Positions 40,404 to 52,192 of a DNA stretch of 64,000 nucleotides are shown piece by piece. The stretch's first letter is position 1, and the number at the start of each line of letters is the position of its first letter. Under the pieces are notes generated by a model. That model saw only the letters and a list, made by a program, of their open reading frames with translations. It was not told the DNA's origin and did not search any database. The stretch is from Cutaneotrichosporon cavernicola. Its lineage: Eukaryota > Basidiomycota > Tremellomycetes > Trichosporonales > Trichosporonaceae. The stretch spans positions 248,001 to 312,000 of the forward strand of contig NC_083398.1 in assembly GCF_030864355.1 (NCBI RefSeq), read 5' to 3'. A program made the translations under genes and the position numbers.

Positions 40404-41358
40404 ATGTCCACGACAGTGTACCCAGTCAACGGCTTCGACCCAGCCCGTCTCTCTGGCGCGACGGTGGTTATTGTGCGTCATCGATCTTCCTATCTCTCTT
40501 CTTCTCCGTCTCTAATCGCAGCCCGCCGTATCTCTCGGAAACGTCCCCCAACTGGCGTGCGACCTCCTAGTCTCCTCCCTCTCCCTCCATCGCGTAGCCT
40601 TCATCGGGACCGGGGACACGGTCGCCCCCTTCGCAGGGAGTGGTGACGACGGCATCGTAACCGGTGGACTTGAACGTACCCTCCCACCTTGACTCAACTG
40701 ATAGTAGTGTACGGCACATCCACAGGCGACCTTCTCGTGCTCCTCCAGCGCGCGCCGACGCTCAAGGCAAAGAAGGAGGAGCATGTGGCGCTTATTGCTT
40801 CGGCATTGAAGGGTGCGGGGGTTGCGATTGTCCTCGCGTCGCTTGATGCTGCGAACCAGGACGATGCGCAGTTGCTGTGAGTCGCTGACCTCTCAACGAG
40901 GATAGGGAAAGAGAAGGTGTCAAGCCCAGAGACGCTGATACCAGCACACCAATCCAGGCCATCCTCCCCCCTTCCCCACCCACCCAACCCACCCTCACCA
41001 ACCTCGCCAAACTCCCGCCCCTCCGACTCACGCTGGACCCGACCGCATCCCCCTCCGCCGGCTCTACTTCCTACCCGCCCTTCCTTCCCGGTGCAGGCCT
41101 GACTCGCCGTCTCCTCTCGGCGTTGGCGGATCAGCCGAGCGGGGCAATCGCCGAGTGGGTCGTCGAAGGCGACAATAGGGGTGACGCGCATGCGCTCGCG
41201 TCGGCACTGCTGAGCGTGCTGGATATTGGTACGTACAGCTGAACATTGGAGGATTGACGCCAGATGCCGAGCTACGTGAGCCTGCGAGTTGGGCTGGCCT
41301 GTTTGGGCCCGAGGAGTGGAGTGGTGGGTCGGGGCTCAATGCCGAGATCTACGGTTAG
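40404..41358 (+). CDS. PAC2: Proteasome assembly chaperone 2
   Basis: Exons 40404-40472, 40522-40675, 40705-40876, 40945-41228 and 41264-41358 join to 257 residues. The family hallmarks are PAVSLGNVPQLACDLLVSSL, then VAFIGTGDTVAPFAG and GLELVYGTSTGDLLVLLQR, as in PSMG2/Add66. With PAC1 it guides alpha-ring assembly of the 20S proteasome in the cytoplasm. A Pro-rich stretch follows QAILPPSPPTQP. The intron at 40676-40704 is 29 nt. It converges with SPA2, 153 bp apart. Five exons in under 1 kb is typical for this window. Confidence 0.85.
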
Positions 41359-41511
41359 GCATCCAAATACATTCAGGCTACCTGAATCGCAGCAGAGCTA
41401 TGTCAACTAGAGCAGCGATGCGAACACTAAGAGCTAGGAGCACCAAGAATCATCCGCTACAGAGTAGGACTACATTATATCGACAGGATCACAGAGCCCA
41501 AGCCCGGCCGG

Positions 41512-44500
41512 CTACTCAGCCGTCCCGCCGACCTTCATGAACGCCTTGAGGGCCTTTGCTACGCCGAATGACGCGCTGGCTATCCCCTGCCTGAGGGCCT
41601 TATCGAAGCCTCCAGCCCTAGCCGCAGCCTGCTGCGCCTCACTCAGGCGGTCCGTGTTACCGACCAAGTCCGCCAGGAGGGGCTCGCCGGGCGCCTGCAG
41701 TCGAGGAGGCAGGGAGGCGCGGCACACGCCAACAATGCTCGAGCTGACTGCAATGACTTCGGAGAGGTGCTCGTTGAGTGCTGGCCCTTGACCGCCTGTC
41801 CGAATTGCCGCCAGCAGGTTCTGGATGTGGTTTACGAGGGCGCTGCTCTGCGTGTTCAGGTACGGCTTGAGCTGGTCCCACTCGGCATCTGGACCAGCAG
41901 AGGTGTCGCTGTACGCGGAGTGGTTTTCGCTGTATTGTCTCTGGTGGCCGAATGTCGGATTTTGGGCGCCGAAGGCCTGAGCGAATGGGTTGTTGCTCGC
42001 GTATTGGGGTCCGTCGTGCGACGTGTTCGAGCGGTGGTTGGTGTATGGCTCGTTCGCACGGGGATTGCTGTCGTACGAGTTGGTGGAGCGGTGCGCTGTG
42101 CTGTCACGCGGATTGTTGGCAGGCTGGTTCTGGTACGCGGGACTCGTCGACTGCTCGAGTTGCCCGCGCACGTTCTCCGGCGAACTGCTGGCGATAGTGA
42201 CGGCCGGTACAGGAATCGAGGTCGGCGCAGTACCTGCTGCAGAGTTGAGGCGGAGGCCGGGCGTCGGTGTCGGCGTGGACGCGGACGCGAACGGGTCGCG
42301 GTCACCGTAGTCGCTCCCTCGGCTCGCTACGGAAACCTTGCGCTCGAGGTCAAAGCTCCCCGAGTGCTTGCTGACCGAGCTGGCACTCTGGAACGACTTG
42401 ACACGCAGCTCGGGCGCCTCGAACGCGCTCGGCGGGCCGGTGCCGAGGCGCGACGACGGCGATCCGGGAATCGGGGAGAGTCCGTACCCCCGCGGCGGAC
42501 TCATGTTCATCCCTGGGCCACTTGGCCTCCTCTCCGTGGGTGCTGCGTATTGCGTGGGTGGGGACACTGAGCCGCGCGCAATCGCCGCGTCCTCCTCGGC
42601 CTCGTCTATGCTCGCGTACACACCCGACTTCCGGCGCACCATGTCGCTGATGCTCATACTCTGCTTGCTGAGGATCTCGCGCGTGCTCCCTGTCCTCCGG
42701 ATCTTGAGCAGCTTGATGATCTCGACCACGTTGGCGCTCAGGTATCCGGCCGCCGCATCGATGAGTGACACGGGTGACAGCCCACTCGCCATCGCGTGGT
42801 TGCGCGCAGCCGACATGAGGGCCGACAACCGGGTCGACGACTCGTACTTGAGCAATTCGAGACGCGACACGTCAACATCCAAGTTGGGGCTCTCCTCGAA
42901 CACCTTGACGTCGTCGCCAATGCTCGTCACAGCCTCCACGACCGCCTTCATGGACGGGAGCACACCAGACGGTGCGGATGAGCGGGCGGCGGCCAACAGG
43001 CTGTCGATGCCTATCTGGAACGCCGACACGTGCGCGTCGGCAATGTTCCCGTCCGGCGAGGCTGGGAGGTGGTCGTTCGACAGTGGCTGCGAGACGAACA
43101 TTGTTGACGTCGCCTTGAGGTTACGCAGCTCGGTTCGTGCCGCGTTCGCCTGCTTACGGTACTCCTCAACCTGGGCCTCGAGCGCGCTCTGGTTCTCGTT
43201 GCCGCGCTCGCGTTCGCTCATGAGCTCGTCGTTCTGCATCGACAGTGATTGCAGCTCGTCGACAAGCGAGCGCATCTCGTTCCGCAGCTCGGCCACCGAC
43301 TCCCCGTTAGCCGCGGGCGAGACCTCGCGAGTTGCCCGGTCTGCACGCTCCGTCTCGAGGCGGTGGAGTTCGTCCTGGAAGCCGTCGCACCGCAGGCGCC
43401 ACTGCGCAATCTCCTCCTGCGCCTGTCGCAACCCGTCCTGCGACTGCCTCAACCCGTCTTGCGACTGCCTCAACCCGTCCTGTGCTTGTCGGAGCTTCTG
43501 GTCATACTCCATCCGCACGGTTGCGGTCTCGTCTCTGGACACGTCGAGCTCATCTTGCATGGAACGCAACGTCGCCGCGTGCCCCGCAGACCGCTCCTTG
43601 AGGCCGCGCACTTCGTCCTCGTAGTCCTTGCGTCGTTCCCGCTGATCCGCCAGCTCGCGTTGCATGTCGTCCCGCTCGCCCTCAACTGCCTGCAATTTCC
43701 GCTCCAAGCCAGCGATGCGCAACTCGTATTCGGCGCGCAACTTGTGTTCCTGGTCTTCCCAGCCATTGGGCGAGGTGAGCCCGCCGATGCTGCCCTTCCG
43801 CGCCCCTGTCATGTTGGACGAGAATGACATGCGGTCGAGGTATTGTTCGTCGGTAGCACCAGGTGACATCGGGTCATGCGACGCCGACGTCGGAGACGGT
43901 GACTCGGAGCGCATGCCATTTGTCCCAGCGCCACTCTGCGGCAAGAGCGGCTGCGCATCCTCGTGATGCGAGTCACGCGCGTACGGCACCTCGATCGCCT
44001 CCTCCTGTAGCCGGCTCTTGTTGGGCACAACCACGTCGTTGGTTGGCGTCGTGAGGTTGGCGTAGCGGTCACGGGCCTGTGAGTTCACAGAAGCGTTGTT
44101 GCGCTCGCGGTCGATGCTGCTATTGCTCCCCATAGACGAGCCCTTGCGGTGGTGTGCTGGTCGTTGTTGAGCACGCGTCTGCGACGCCAAGCTGGACGAG
44201 CTCGACGACGGAGGGACGCCGCCTCCGGCTCCGGCGTACGCAGAAGGCAGCGTCTCCTCGTGCAACATCTCCTGTTCGCCCTCGACGCTCTTGGTTGCCT
44301 CGGCCTCGAACTCGGGATACCTCCTGCGGAGCTCGAAGAAGACGTCACTTGAAAGGTCCTTGAACCGGTTCTTTGGTAACGTTGCGAGCTTTTGCCGCGC
44401 CTGGTTGCGCTTCGGGTGGAAGTCGTCGCGGACCGGTAAGAACGGGGCGACTGGGTGTGAGCTCAATCACGCCGGGTAAGGAAGCCTACCAGCTCCATCC

Positions 44501-44966
44501 TGGTTATTGCTCTCCTCAGCGAGCCGGCGCATAAGCTCATCATACACGTCCGTGCTTAGTTCCAAGAACTGGAGGCGCGTCAAGCGGGTGAGCTTTTCGC
44601 GTGCGCTCGCTCGCGCGGTCGGTGATTCTGGCATCAGTCTCATTAATTCCTGAGCCTCGTAAGCCGCAACGGCGCTCGGGCTCTCGCGCCATGAAACGCA
44701 CCCTTGTCTCCGAACGCGGTCAGAAAGTCCTTGAGTGCGCGCCAGTGCACCCACGCGACCTCCTTGGCATCCTTGCGGTCCGCTTTGCGAATTGGCGCCG
44801 CGCTGGGGCCACCGCTTGGCTGCCGTTGCTGGTGGCTGTAAGGGGCGCCGTTGGGGCTGGGGGAAGTAGCGCTGTTCGTGCTGCCGAGGCGCATATAGCC
44901 CGGCCGCATGTTGCCGTTTTGCGGCGATGGGAACTGCTGCGCTCCCGGGCCGAAGCGGGTGGCCAT
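41512..44966 (-). CDS. SPA2: Spa2-like polarisome scaffold
   Basis: Exons 44702-44966, 44490-44627 and 41512-44450 join to 1,113 residues. Two Spa2 homology (GIT-type) repeats lie at the N-terminus: AREKLTRLTRLQFLELSTDVYDELMRR and ARQKLATLPKNRFKDLSSDVFFELRRRYP. A long coiled coil spans about residues 350-570 (heptads in EHKLRAEYELRIAGLERKL). It contains three near-exact QDGLRQS repeats. A conserved middle segment follows (SVSLIDAAAGYLSANVVEII type). The C-terminus is Ser/Pro-rich and ends in a helical bundle. Spa2 organises formins and MAP-kinase parts at growth tips and bud necks. The first intron (74 nt) joins DFLTAFGDK to ESPTARASAREK. Not splicing would break the first repeat. Confidence 0.88.
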
Positions 44967-46325
44967 GGTTGTAGGTTAGGATAGGAAGGAGTTGTCGAGA
45001 TGCGCTGGAAGGTGATGGGGTGTTGTACCTGAGGAAACTGTGTGGGGAGATGGGCGGGATGGCGATGGGAATGGGCGGATGTGTGTGCGCCACGGACGAG
45101 ATTAAAGGAGCTAGGTGTAGAGGTTGAAGGTAGGTGTAGACAGGATGAGAAAGAGACTGGAGTTTGAAAGAGTTGAAAGAGTTGGGGTTGAGAGTAGGAG
45201 AAGGAGAAGGAGGTTGTTGTCGTCTTTCGACTTCGGAGGCAAGTTAGCAATTGCTAACAGGCCATAGCTGGTGAGCCAAAGAGGTTCCAGTCTGAGTCTG
45301 TCCAGGCCTAAGACAGAGGAGGAGAGGGATGCAGCGAGAAAGCGGCACGGTGTCTCCTGGCGCGTCGTAGCTTAGGATCCATTTCTAATTGTCAGGGAAT
45401 ACACATACTAATGTCCAGGGATGACCCAATTCAACTAGTGCCGGCCACACGGAGGAATCCAGTTCTCTCTGCTCTTGTGCCATCTCAGCGTAAACCCCCC
45501 TTCTGCATTGAGCCAAACATGTAAACAACCACGTTCTCCCCTTTCCAACGAGGAGAGGCGGGCTATGGGGGGGGGGGGGGGGGGGGGGGAAAGGAAAGCA
45601 ACATCACATCAGCGTATCTACCATGTTTGGTGGGGTGGGCGGTCGACACTGACCTTCTGCATAGATGTATTCACACCAGAGCTTGGATTATCGCATAGCT
45701 CAGTGAAGCTTGACTGTCGATGCACCAGTTAATACTGCCCATCCATTGAGTTTGCTTTGAACCTCAAGACGTCGCTTCAAGCCTTTCGACCTCTTTGCCT
45801 CGTTGATTCTGGGTGGGTGCCTGGCCCAGAGACTTGGAGCGGGTATCTAAAGACATCCTGTTCCTGGGCCGACTAGTCCTAATTCAGTTTTCCTGGGTCA
45901 ATGTCAATCAGACCCAAGAGAAGAAATGTTTCAAGCGACGCGACTGTCTACTGGCCCAATGGAGACCGCGTCAGTCTGACACCTTTAGTGTTAGTGGGCG
46001 ACATGTGGAACACTCACAAACCCCCTCCACTGGCCCACTTCCTTGACCCAGCCGGGCGAGATTAAACTCCTTCCTATTCTTCCCAAACGTGAATTCATAG
46101 GCTCATAGTTGATACTTTTCCTACTTGTACAAGGCCCTGATACAGCGTCGGCTTGACAACGATAATGTGCGGTTGTTGCGTGGCTATTTACAATTGCGAA
46201 GAGAAGATTGTGTCATGTTGTGCGGGAGCGCACTCGCGGGCATGTTGAACACCCGCGGAGATGATCCCTCACCCATCCGCCCTTATCCTTGTTACCTCCT
46301 CTTCGCCGGGCCGCCATGGGCCCTT
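44967..46325. other. 1.36 kb intergenic with poly-G
   Basis: The SPA2 5' side and the exchanger 3' side. It contains G23 at 45567-45589. No supported gene. Confidence 0.5.
45567..45589. repeat. Homopolymer G23
   Basis: An uninterrupted run of 23 G. It could form a quadruplex, and its exact length may be unreliable in sequencing. Confidence 0.85.
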
Positions 46326-48449
46326 TTAACGGATGGGGTTGTAGTACCACGTGACAACGGCCATACAGACCCAAGTCATCATGAGCACAGCGCCCTCGAG
46401 GAAGTTGGTACGGCCGTCGGCGATGGCCGCATTGACGATGATGACGGCGAGGACAAGACAGATAGTCTCGAACGTGTCGAAGAGGAGAGACATGGGTTGG
46501 TCGATCATCCAGCCGATGAGGACGAGGAGCGGTAAGAGACCAAGCGAGACTTGGACACTCGAACCTACTGCGATCGAGAGCGACAGGTTGAGTCTGTCCT
46601 TAAGCGAGACAGTGACAGCTGTGATGTGCTCGACTGCGTTACCGACGACGGGGAGTACGATCATACCGATAAACTCGCGCGACACACCGGTGTGCTCGGT
46701 GAGGCCGTCGATGGATGCGACCAGACACTCGGCGGTGATACCCGCGAGACCGGTGAAGACCAAGAGACTGGCAAAGGCGTAGTACGTCGGGACCTTCGGT
46801 TTGGGCTTAGGGATGACCTTGCGCTTGGGGCGCTGGCGCTCGATGTCATCGATGGTGTCGGCCGTGGTTAGCGTGAAACGAATAGACTCGGGGCTTCGGG
46901 GAGGGATCTCGATAGGCGAAGGCTCGGTCTCCGTGTCCGCGCCACCCTTCTCACGGAGACGGACATCATCGTGCTCCATCACCTGCGATGCAAGGTAGGT
47001 AGACAGCGAGTGGCTCATCGCCTGTCTTTGCTGCTCAACGTCAGGGTGCGCTGTGGTGGCACCGAGGTCGCCGTCAGTGTCGGTCCTGGGCATGAAAGGG
47101 CGCGACGGCGTGGGTGTGTTACGACTGTGGGGCGTAGGCGTGTTACGGTCCTGATGCGAGACGGTGTCGCGGCTCATGATGGTGTGGAGCGATGGCACCC
47201 AGTTGGGCTTGGGGAAGACCTTGTGGTGCTTGGGCTCCGGAAGGTCATCGTTGTTCTCCTGCTCACGGTCGACGCTGAACAGATACGCGTGCGTGTACAG
47301 CTGGAAGGTGAGGTAAAGGGCGTAAACGAAGAGGAGGATGAAGCTGAGGCCGCGACTCATGCTGAGTATGTCCTTGAGCTCACCCGCCGACAGCCTGACG
47401 CTGGCCCGGTCGGTCACCTGGTTGTCCTGCGTCTGGGTGGTCGTGGGGTACGACAGGTGGTAGGCCTCCGGAAGGAGGATCGCGGCGACCGAGATACAGA
47501 GGAGGGAAATATGGGTCTGCGCGCCAACGACAGCGTAGAGCTGCTCATGGAAACGGAGACCACCAGCGAAGTAACTCATACCCAGGACGAGCAAGACTAG
47601 TGGGGTCAGCGTGCTTCTTCGCAATACTTATCGTTTGGTTTGCAGAAGACTACTCACTGTTACTTAAAATGGAGCCGGCCATGGATGCCTGGACAATGTC
47701 GATGTCACCCTTGACAAGAGCGAGAATGGCAATGAGAAGCTCTATTGCATTGCCGAACGTGGCGTTGAGCAGACCACCCCATGCATCGCCAAGTCGGGTG
47801 GCAAGTTCTTCGGTGCTGCAGTTAGCAAGTGTTGAGGAAGGTAACAGTGGTAAATTACTCACGCGAAGCTTAGTCCACCTGCGAGTGGAATGATCGCGAA
47901 GAGCGATACGACGAAGACTGCGACAGGGCTCTGTCCGCTGAAGTGAAGACCCCAGGCAATAGGACAGAGGATGGGCGCCGCGACGATGACGGGGACAGTC
48001 TTGATCGTGTTCTGGGGTCAGCGTTGTGTCACGTCGGGGCGCAATCAAAGTATCGAGTACTCAATCAAAGTATCGAGTACTCAATCAAAGTATCGAGTAC
48101 TCACCTTGAAGCCCTCCATGTACGTGGGCGGGGGAAGATCGTCGTCAACGTCGTGGGGCGTGTCTGTGTCGCTCAAAGTGCTGATCGTAGGCGCCTGATG
48201 GCGGGGAGGGAGGACGATCCTGGGGGAAGGTACATGCTCCGGCGTGGGCGCGATTGGAGGCAAGACTGGGGTGCCAGTCATGTTCCGCGTGGCGAAGTCA
48301 TGGTCACGCAAGACATCGTCACCGACAGTGGTGTTTAAGTCGTGAGCTGCGCCATGCTGCTCGTTGTGTAAGTCTGAAGTGTTGCCATGATGGTGGCTTC
48401 GTATATCGGGCTCGGGCTCGGCGTCGGTAATGGGGGCAGGTATGACCAT
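46326..48449 (-). CDS. VCX1: CAX-type vacuolar Ca2+/H+ exchanger
   Basis: Exons 48105-48449, 47863-48011, 47658-47815 and 46326-47596 join to 640 residues. The N-terminal 115 residues are hydrophilic (His-rich DIRSHHHGN). The CAX c-1 motif is GNAIELLIAIL and the c-2 motif is GNAVEHITAV, each in a repeat of about five membrane spans. The two halves are joined by a long acidic, Ser/Thr-rich loop (about residues 340-480). The family swaps cytosolic Ca2+ for protons at the vacuole. This protein is larger than yeast Vcx1 (411 residues) because of the N-terminal and central extensions. The first intron consists mostly of a 20-bp triplicated repeat. Confidence 0.9.
48043..48102. repeat. Three exact 20-bp tandem copies inside an intron
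   Basis: The unit AATCAAAGTATCGAGTACTC is repeated three times without a mismatch. It ends inside the 5' splice site (48099-48104) of the first intron of the exchanger gene. Confidence 0.95.
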
Positions 48450-49995
48450 GTATGTGGGGTGAGGGATACAGTTGGGTGGAAAGAGAGAAAGAGAAGAGGT
48501 GACGAGTGAGATGTGGGTAAGATATAGTGCAAGGGAAGGGGTTTGGTAAGGGTTGGGTGGGCCGAGCCTTGTGGGCTTGGGTACCCGTCGGTCAGTGGTT
48601 TAGTGTTAGTGACTATTAGAGTGCCTGTATCAGGAGTGACTAAGCGGCTGTTAAGGTCAGTCTTGGCTCATGCGGCACTACCAGAATGGATCTGGGCGTC
48701 AGAGTAACCTTTGGGCCTTTGGGACTTTGGAACTTTGGGTGGCAACGTAGTGCGGGCATGGGCAATCCGCGGGATCTGCGGGGCGGCGGCGGCCGGGCCC
48801 AGGGTGTGAGTTGACGGATGGTGACGGTATTGCCTCGGGTGAACGCTAGGCCTTTAGCCCAACTGGACAATTAGAGTCGGGGATGAGAAACGTGCGTGGT
48901 GCATACTGTGCGAGCCGCGCCCTTGAGCCCTTGTGCCCTCGTGCCCTCTCCGCGTGTCGTCTGGGAATGCTGGTCAATGGCCAAGGCGATTTTTGCCAAG
49001 AACAGCAGGCACAACGGCACCACTACTCCTATGTCTTGACACGTGGTCGTGCCGTCATTGCTGGGCGACATGATTGCACTGCATGTCGTCAGCGTACCTT
49101 CCAGCGCACTCTATGACGACGAGAGTGGATCGAACGGACAAGACGGCCAGGCGGAGACGGCAAGTCGGCCGAGTCCGCCTTAATCTGATGAGTTGGGCTG
49201 CACAGCTTCTTTGGGTCCGTGTGTGGCGAGTGGCGCTTCCGTCCAGGAAATTCAACCATTAGGATGCGCATTGACTGATGACCTCACTCTGCCAGACTTG
49301 GCTGAGGGCGCGTAACGTTTGGAGCACCATCGCCACGTCCTCAGAAGCTCAGATGCTCGGCCTGACATTGCATGGTACACGGCGGACAAGGGCGCTTCGG
49401 CGGAAGTCACGCTCGTTTAGTTTCTCACAATCGAAATCACAGTCGAAATCACAATCGAAATCACAATCGAAATCACAATCGAAATCACACTAGGAGCCTC
49501 AACGGAATCGCAATGACGAACTGAGCATGCGAGCAACGCTCTAGTGCCATTGATCAAGTAGTCTGCATTGATTGTCCTATTTCGAGCCACACGCCAAGCG
49601 CCATCGCACCCGCAGGGGGCGCCGTCCGGGGCTGGATTGGAGGCCATGCTCTCACACGCGGACGCTATCAAGCCTCTTCATGCCCCCTGATTCTTCGGCT
49701 CTACCACTCATTCCCGCCCCAGACATATTCTCAGGCCGATGTGGAGCGATCTCTGTTGCCTTTCCTTAGTTAGTCGGGGGAGAAGGAAGGCTGTCGTTGT
49801 TTCATCCTCGTCATGGCATTCCTGGACCCAGTCCAACCCCGAGATTTATGAGAAGCAGCCCTCTGGGCCCTGATGTAACGTGTGCCCGCACATGACCGTC
49901 ATCATTTTAACTGAATGCACAGACAGGAAACAGGCGCTCCAGGAGGTGAGAAGCTCGCCATGTCAATCAATAGATGCTGAGCGGGACAAAAAGAT
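48450..49995. other. 1.5 kb intergenic with 12-bp array
   Basis: The exchanger promoter side, then lower-complexity sequence up to the tRNA. Short frames are unsupported. It includes the tandem array at 49425-49489. Confidence 0.5.
49425..49489. repeat. Tandem 12-bp array (TCACAATCGAAA)
   Basis: Five copies plus a partial one, with one A-to-G change in copy two. Confidence 0.9.
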
Positions 49996-50086
49996 TGACC
50001 ACAGACAGGATCGAACTGCCGACCTTTGCATTACTGATAACCACAGGATATTAGTACAATGCTCTAACCAGCTGAGCTATGCGGCC
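49996..50086 (-). tRNA. tRNA-Ile (anticodon AAT) with intron
   Basis: The reverse strand folds as a cloverleaf. The acceptor is GGCCGCA with TGTGGTC (two G-U pairs), discriminator A. The D arm is GCTC...GAGC, the anticodon stem TTGTA with TGCAA, and the T arm GGCAG-TTCGATC-CTGTC. The 24-nt loop region is a 7-nt loop CTAATA-A with about 17 nt of intron after position 37, giving anticodon AAT. The intron contains CCTGTGGTTATCAG. No CCA is encoded, as expected for a nuclear gene. Confidence 0.92.
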
Positions 50087-50292
50087 ATTAGAAACACATG
50101 AAAAGTCACGTGATTGATTGGTGGATTACATAATGTCACAAAATTATGTTTGACCAAAGAACGATGATGTTTTGGAGTAGTCGCAGGACAAGGTGGAGGG
50201 CGGAGATCATCCGCCACTCCGTTCAAAAGCCATGACATGCGCGATCGAGCACCAAAAGAACACCCAGCATCATCTTCCACAACCCACTCGCC

Positions 50293-51441
50293 ATGTTCAA
50301 GAAGTGAGCAGCATCCAAAAAGCCCTGCTAATCTCAGATTCAGCGTTAAGGAGGACGTGTCGGGCTCGACGTCGGTCAAGTCGTCCGTTCAGCGCAACGT
50401 GCGCAACAACCTTCTCGAGCAGCTCCCTCTCCTCTCCCAGACGGCCTACAAGGAGGGCCGTGAGACTCCACCAGCTGAGCCTACACCTGCACCTGTGCCC
50501 GAACCAGCCCAAGAGGAAGAGGAGGAGGAGGATCAGTCGAAGGGCAAAGGCAAGGGCGGCAAGGGTAAGGGTGGCAAGAAGGGAGGTAAAGGAGGCAAGA
50601 AAGGAAAGGCCCAGGACGCGCCCGCACCCGCCGACGACAACAAGGAGGTGCAGGTGATCGACGAGCTGTGGCCCAAGGGAGAGCCTCTCGGCGTCACCAA
50701 GTGGTATGTTCTCGTTTTATGGAGCTGATGTAGCCACGAGCGGATAACCATCTACACTGTGCACAGTGTACCGATCTTCTTCAACCACTTCGATGGGCCT
50801 TTTATCCCTACGCTCCGTGTGCTCCACCGCTACCCCGCTCTGCTGCCGCATGTGCAGATTGACCGCGGCGCTATCAAGTTCCTTCTGGCCGGCGCCAACA
50901 TGATGGCCCCGGGCCTGCTGAGCAAGGGGGGCATTCTTCCCGAAGGACTGGCCAAGGACGCGATTGTTGCCATTCACGCCGAGGGCAAGGAGCACGCGTG
51001 CGGTATCGGGCGGATGAGCGCGAGTTCGGACGAGATCCGCAAATCGGGCAAGGGCGTGGCCGTTGAGGTTGTGTGCTGGGTTGGGTGAGTCAAGCCATGG
51101 GCAGCGGACGTCGTGGGTGGCCAGGCGGGGGTTCGTGGCCGGAAGGAGAACGTAGATGACACGGCGTGACGGCTGCCAAGTAGCGCCGAGCGTGTTGAGA
51201 GCAGCTAAGCGCGGCGTAGCGTGTTCAAGGTCCAAGAGTGGCCACGGGCGCAGGTACGCTTGGACACAGGTAGCGCCTGTGGCTTCTCTCGATCACAGGG
51301 AACCGCCTGTGAACGGCTTTGATTGGGGTCGCTCAAGGCTGGGAAGGAGGACAGATGCAAGTGCAAGACAGGAGGAGGCTTGCGAAGATTGACACTAACC
51401 TCAGCGACGACTTCTGGAAGATCAAGGAGATTGGTCTCTAG
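50293..51441 (+). CDS. TMA20: TMA20/MCTS1-type PUA-domain protein
   Basis: Exons 50293-50303, 50338-50703, 50734-51084 and 51405-51441 join to 254 residues. The start MFKKFSVKEDVSGSTSVKSSVQR is the conserved MCT-1 N-terminal domain. The PUA part begins at KCHERITIYTVHSVPIFFNHFDGPFIPTLR and includes LPHVQIDRGAIKFLLAGANMMAPGL. The protein works with Tma22/DENR in ribosome recycling and reinitiation. Human MCTS1 is 181 residues. The extra length is an acidic block (EEEEEED) followed by a Lys/Gly block (50540-50620) between the two domains. The 11-nt first exon encodes only MFKK minus one base. The 30-nt intron 50704-50733 and a 320-nt last intron are also present. Confidence 0.9.
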
Positions 51442-52192
51442 GAGTCATAGAGTTGTGGATCCGTTGATAGAGCAGCACGTCATGCGATGCGGTTTTCTAT
51501 AGCCAAGCGAGGGGGCAATGCCCACCAGCTCGATTTAGACCGTTACACTAGGAGCTGGCCCGATGGGATGTTGGTGTTTTCCGAACTGACAGGAGGAGAT
51601 AGGGAGGTGTCGGAGGCAACATCGGGGCTCCTCAATTAATCCAATCTGATCCATTGTGCACGCCCCCTCCCCGCTGATCGTGCCACACACTCCTTACTTG
51701 ATCACTACACAATGAGCGTCAACAATCCCACTGGACCACTGTGCCACTGGGCCACTGTGCCACTGTGCCCACTCTTGTTCCAAATACAGCTCATCCCCAA
51801 ATGGCCCCAAACACCCAAGCAAAGTCCCAAACCAATCTTTGGACTTGTCGTCAATATATAGCGTCCCAACCTTCCCCGTTTGTTCACCTCCTGCACTCCT
51901 GAAAGCCACTTGACACTTTCAAACGCAGTCCCTCACATCATCCTGATCATCCCTCACGCCATATCCGCCACCAGTCACTTTCCTCCTGTCACCCCGCCCG
52001 GTCCACCCGGTCCGCCCTAAGTCGCCGCCCTTCAACACACCCCCAACCCCAACGAGTCGTGTCAACTACTCCTTTAACAGTACTGCCGGTCGCAGTCTAG
52101 CTATCCATCGATCCATCGATCCACTGATCCAGCGATCCAGCGATCCAGCGACCATCAGCTCTCCGCATCCTATCATTGCTTCATCTCGTACC
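51442..52192. other. Intergenic, with GATCCA repeats
   Basis: 751 bp. An array of GATCCATC/GATCCAGC 8-9-mers lies at about 52100-52152, just before the next start codon. No gene is supported. Confidence 0.5.
52100..52152. repeat. Short tandem GATCCA(T/G)C array
   Basis: About six imperfect copies of an 8-9-bp unit lie in the presumed 5' leader of the proline-rich gene. Confidence 0.75.

Noticed and set aside
42338..43624. 428-codon plus-strand frame opposite SPA2
   Set aside because: It is a shadow of the long SPA2 exon with Ser/Cys-rich low complexity.
49425..49489. CRISPR-like array
   Set aside because: The repeats are directly adjacent 12-mers with no spacers, in a eukaryotic genome.
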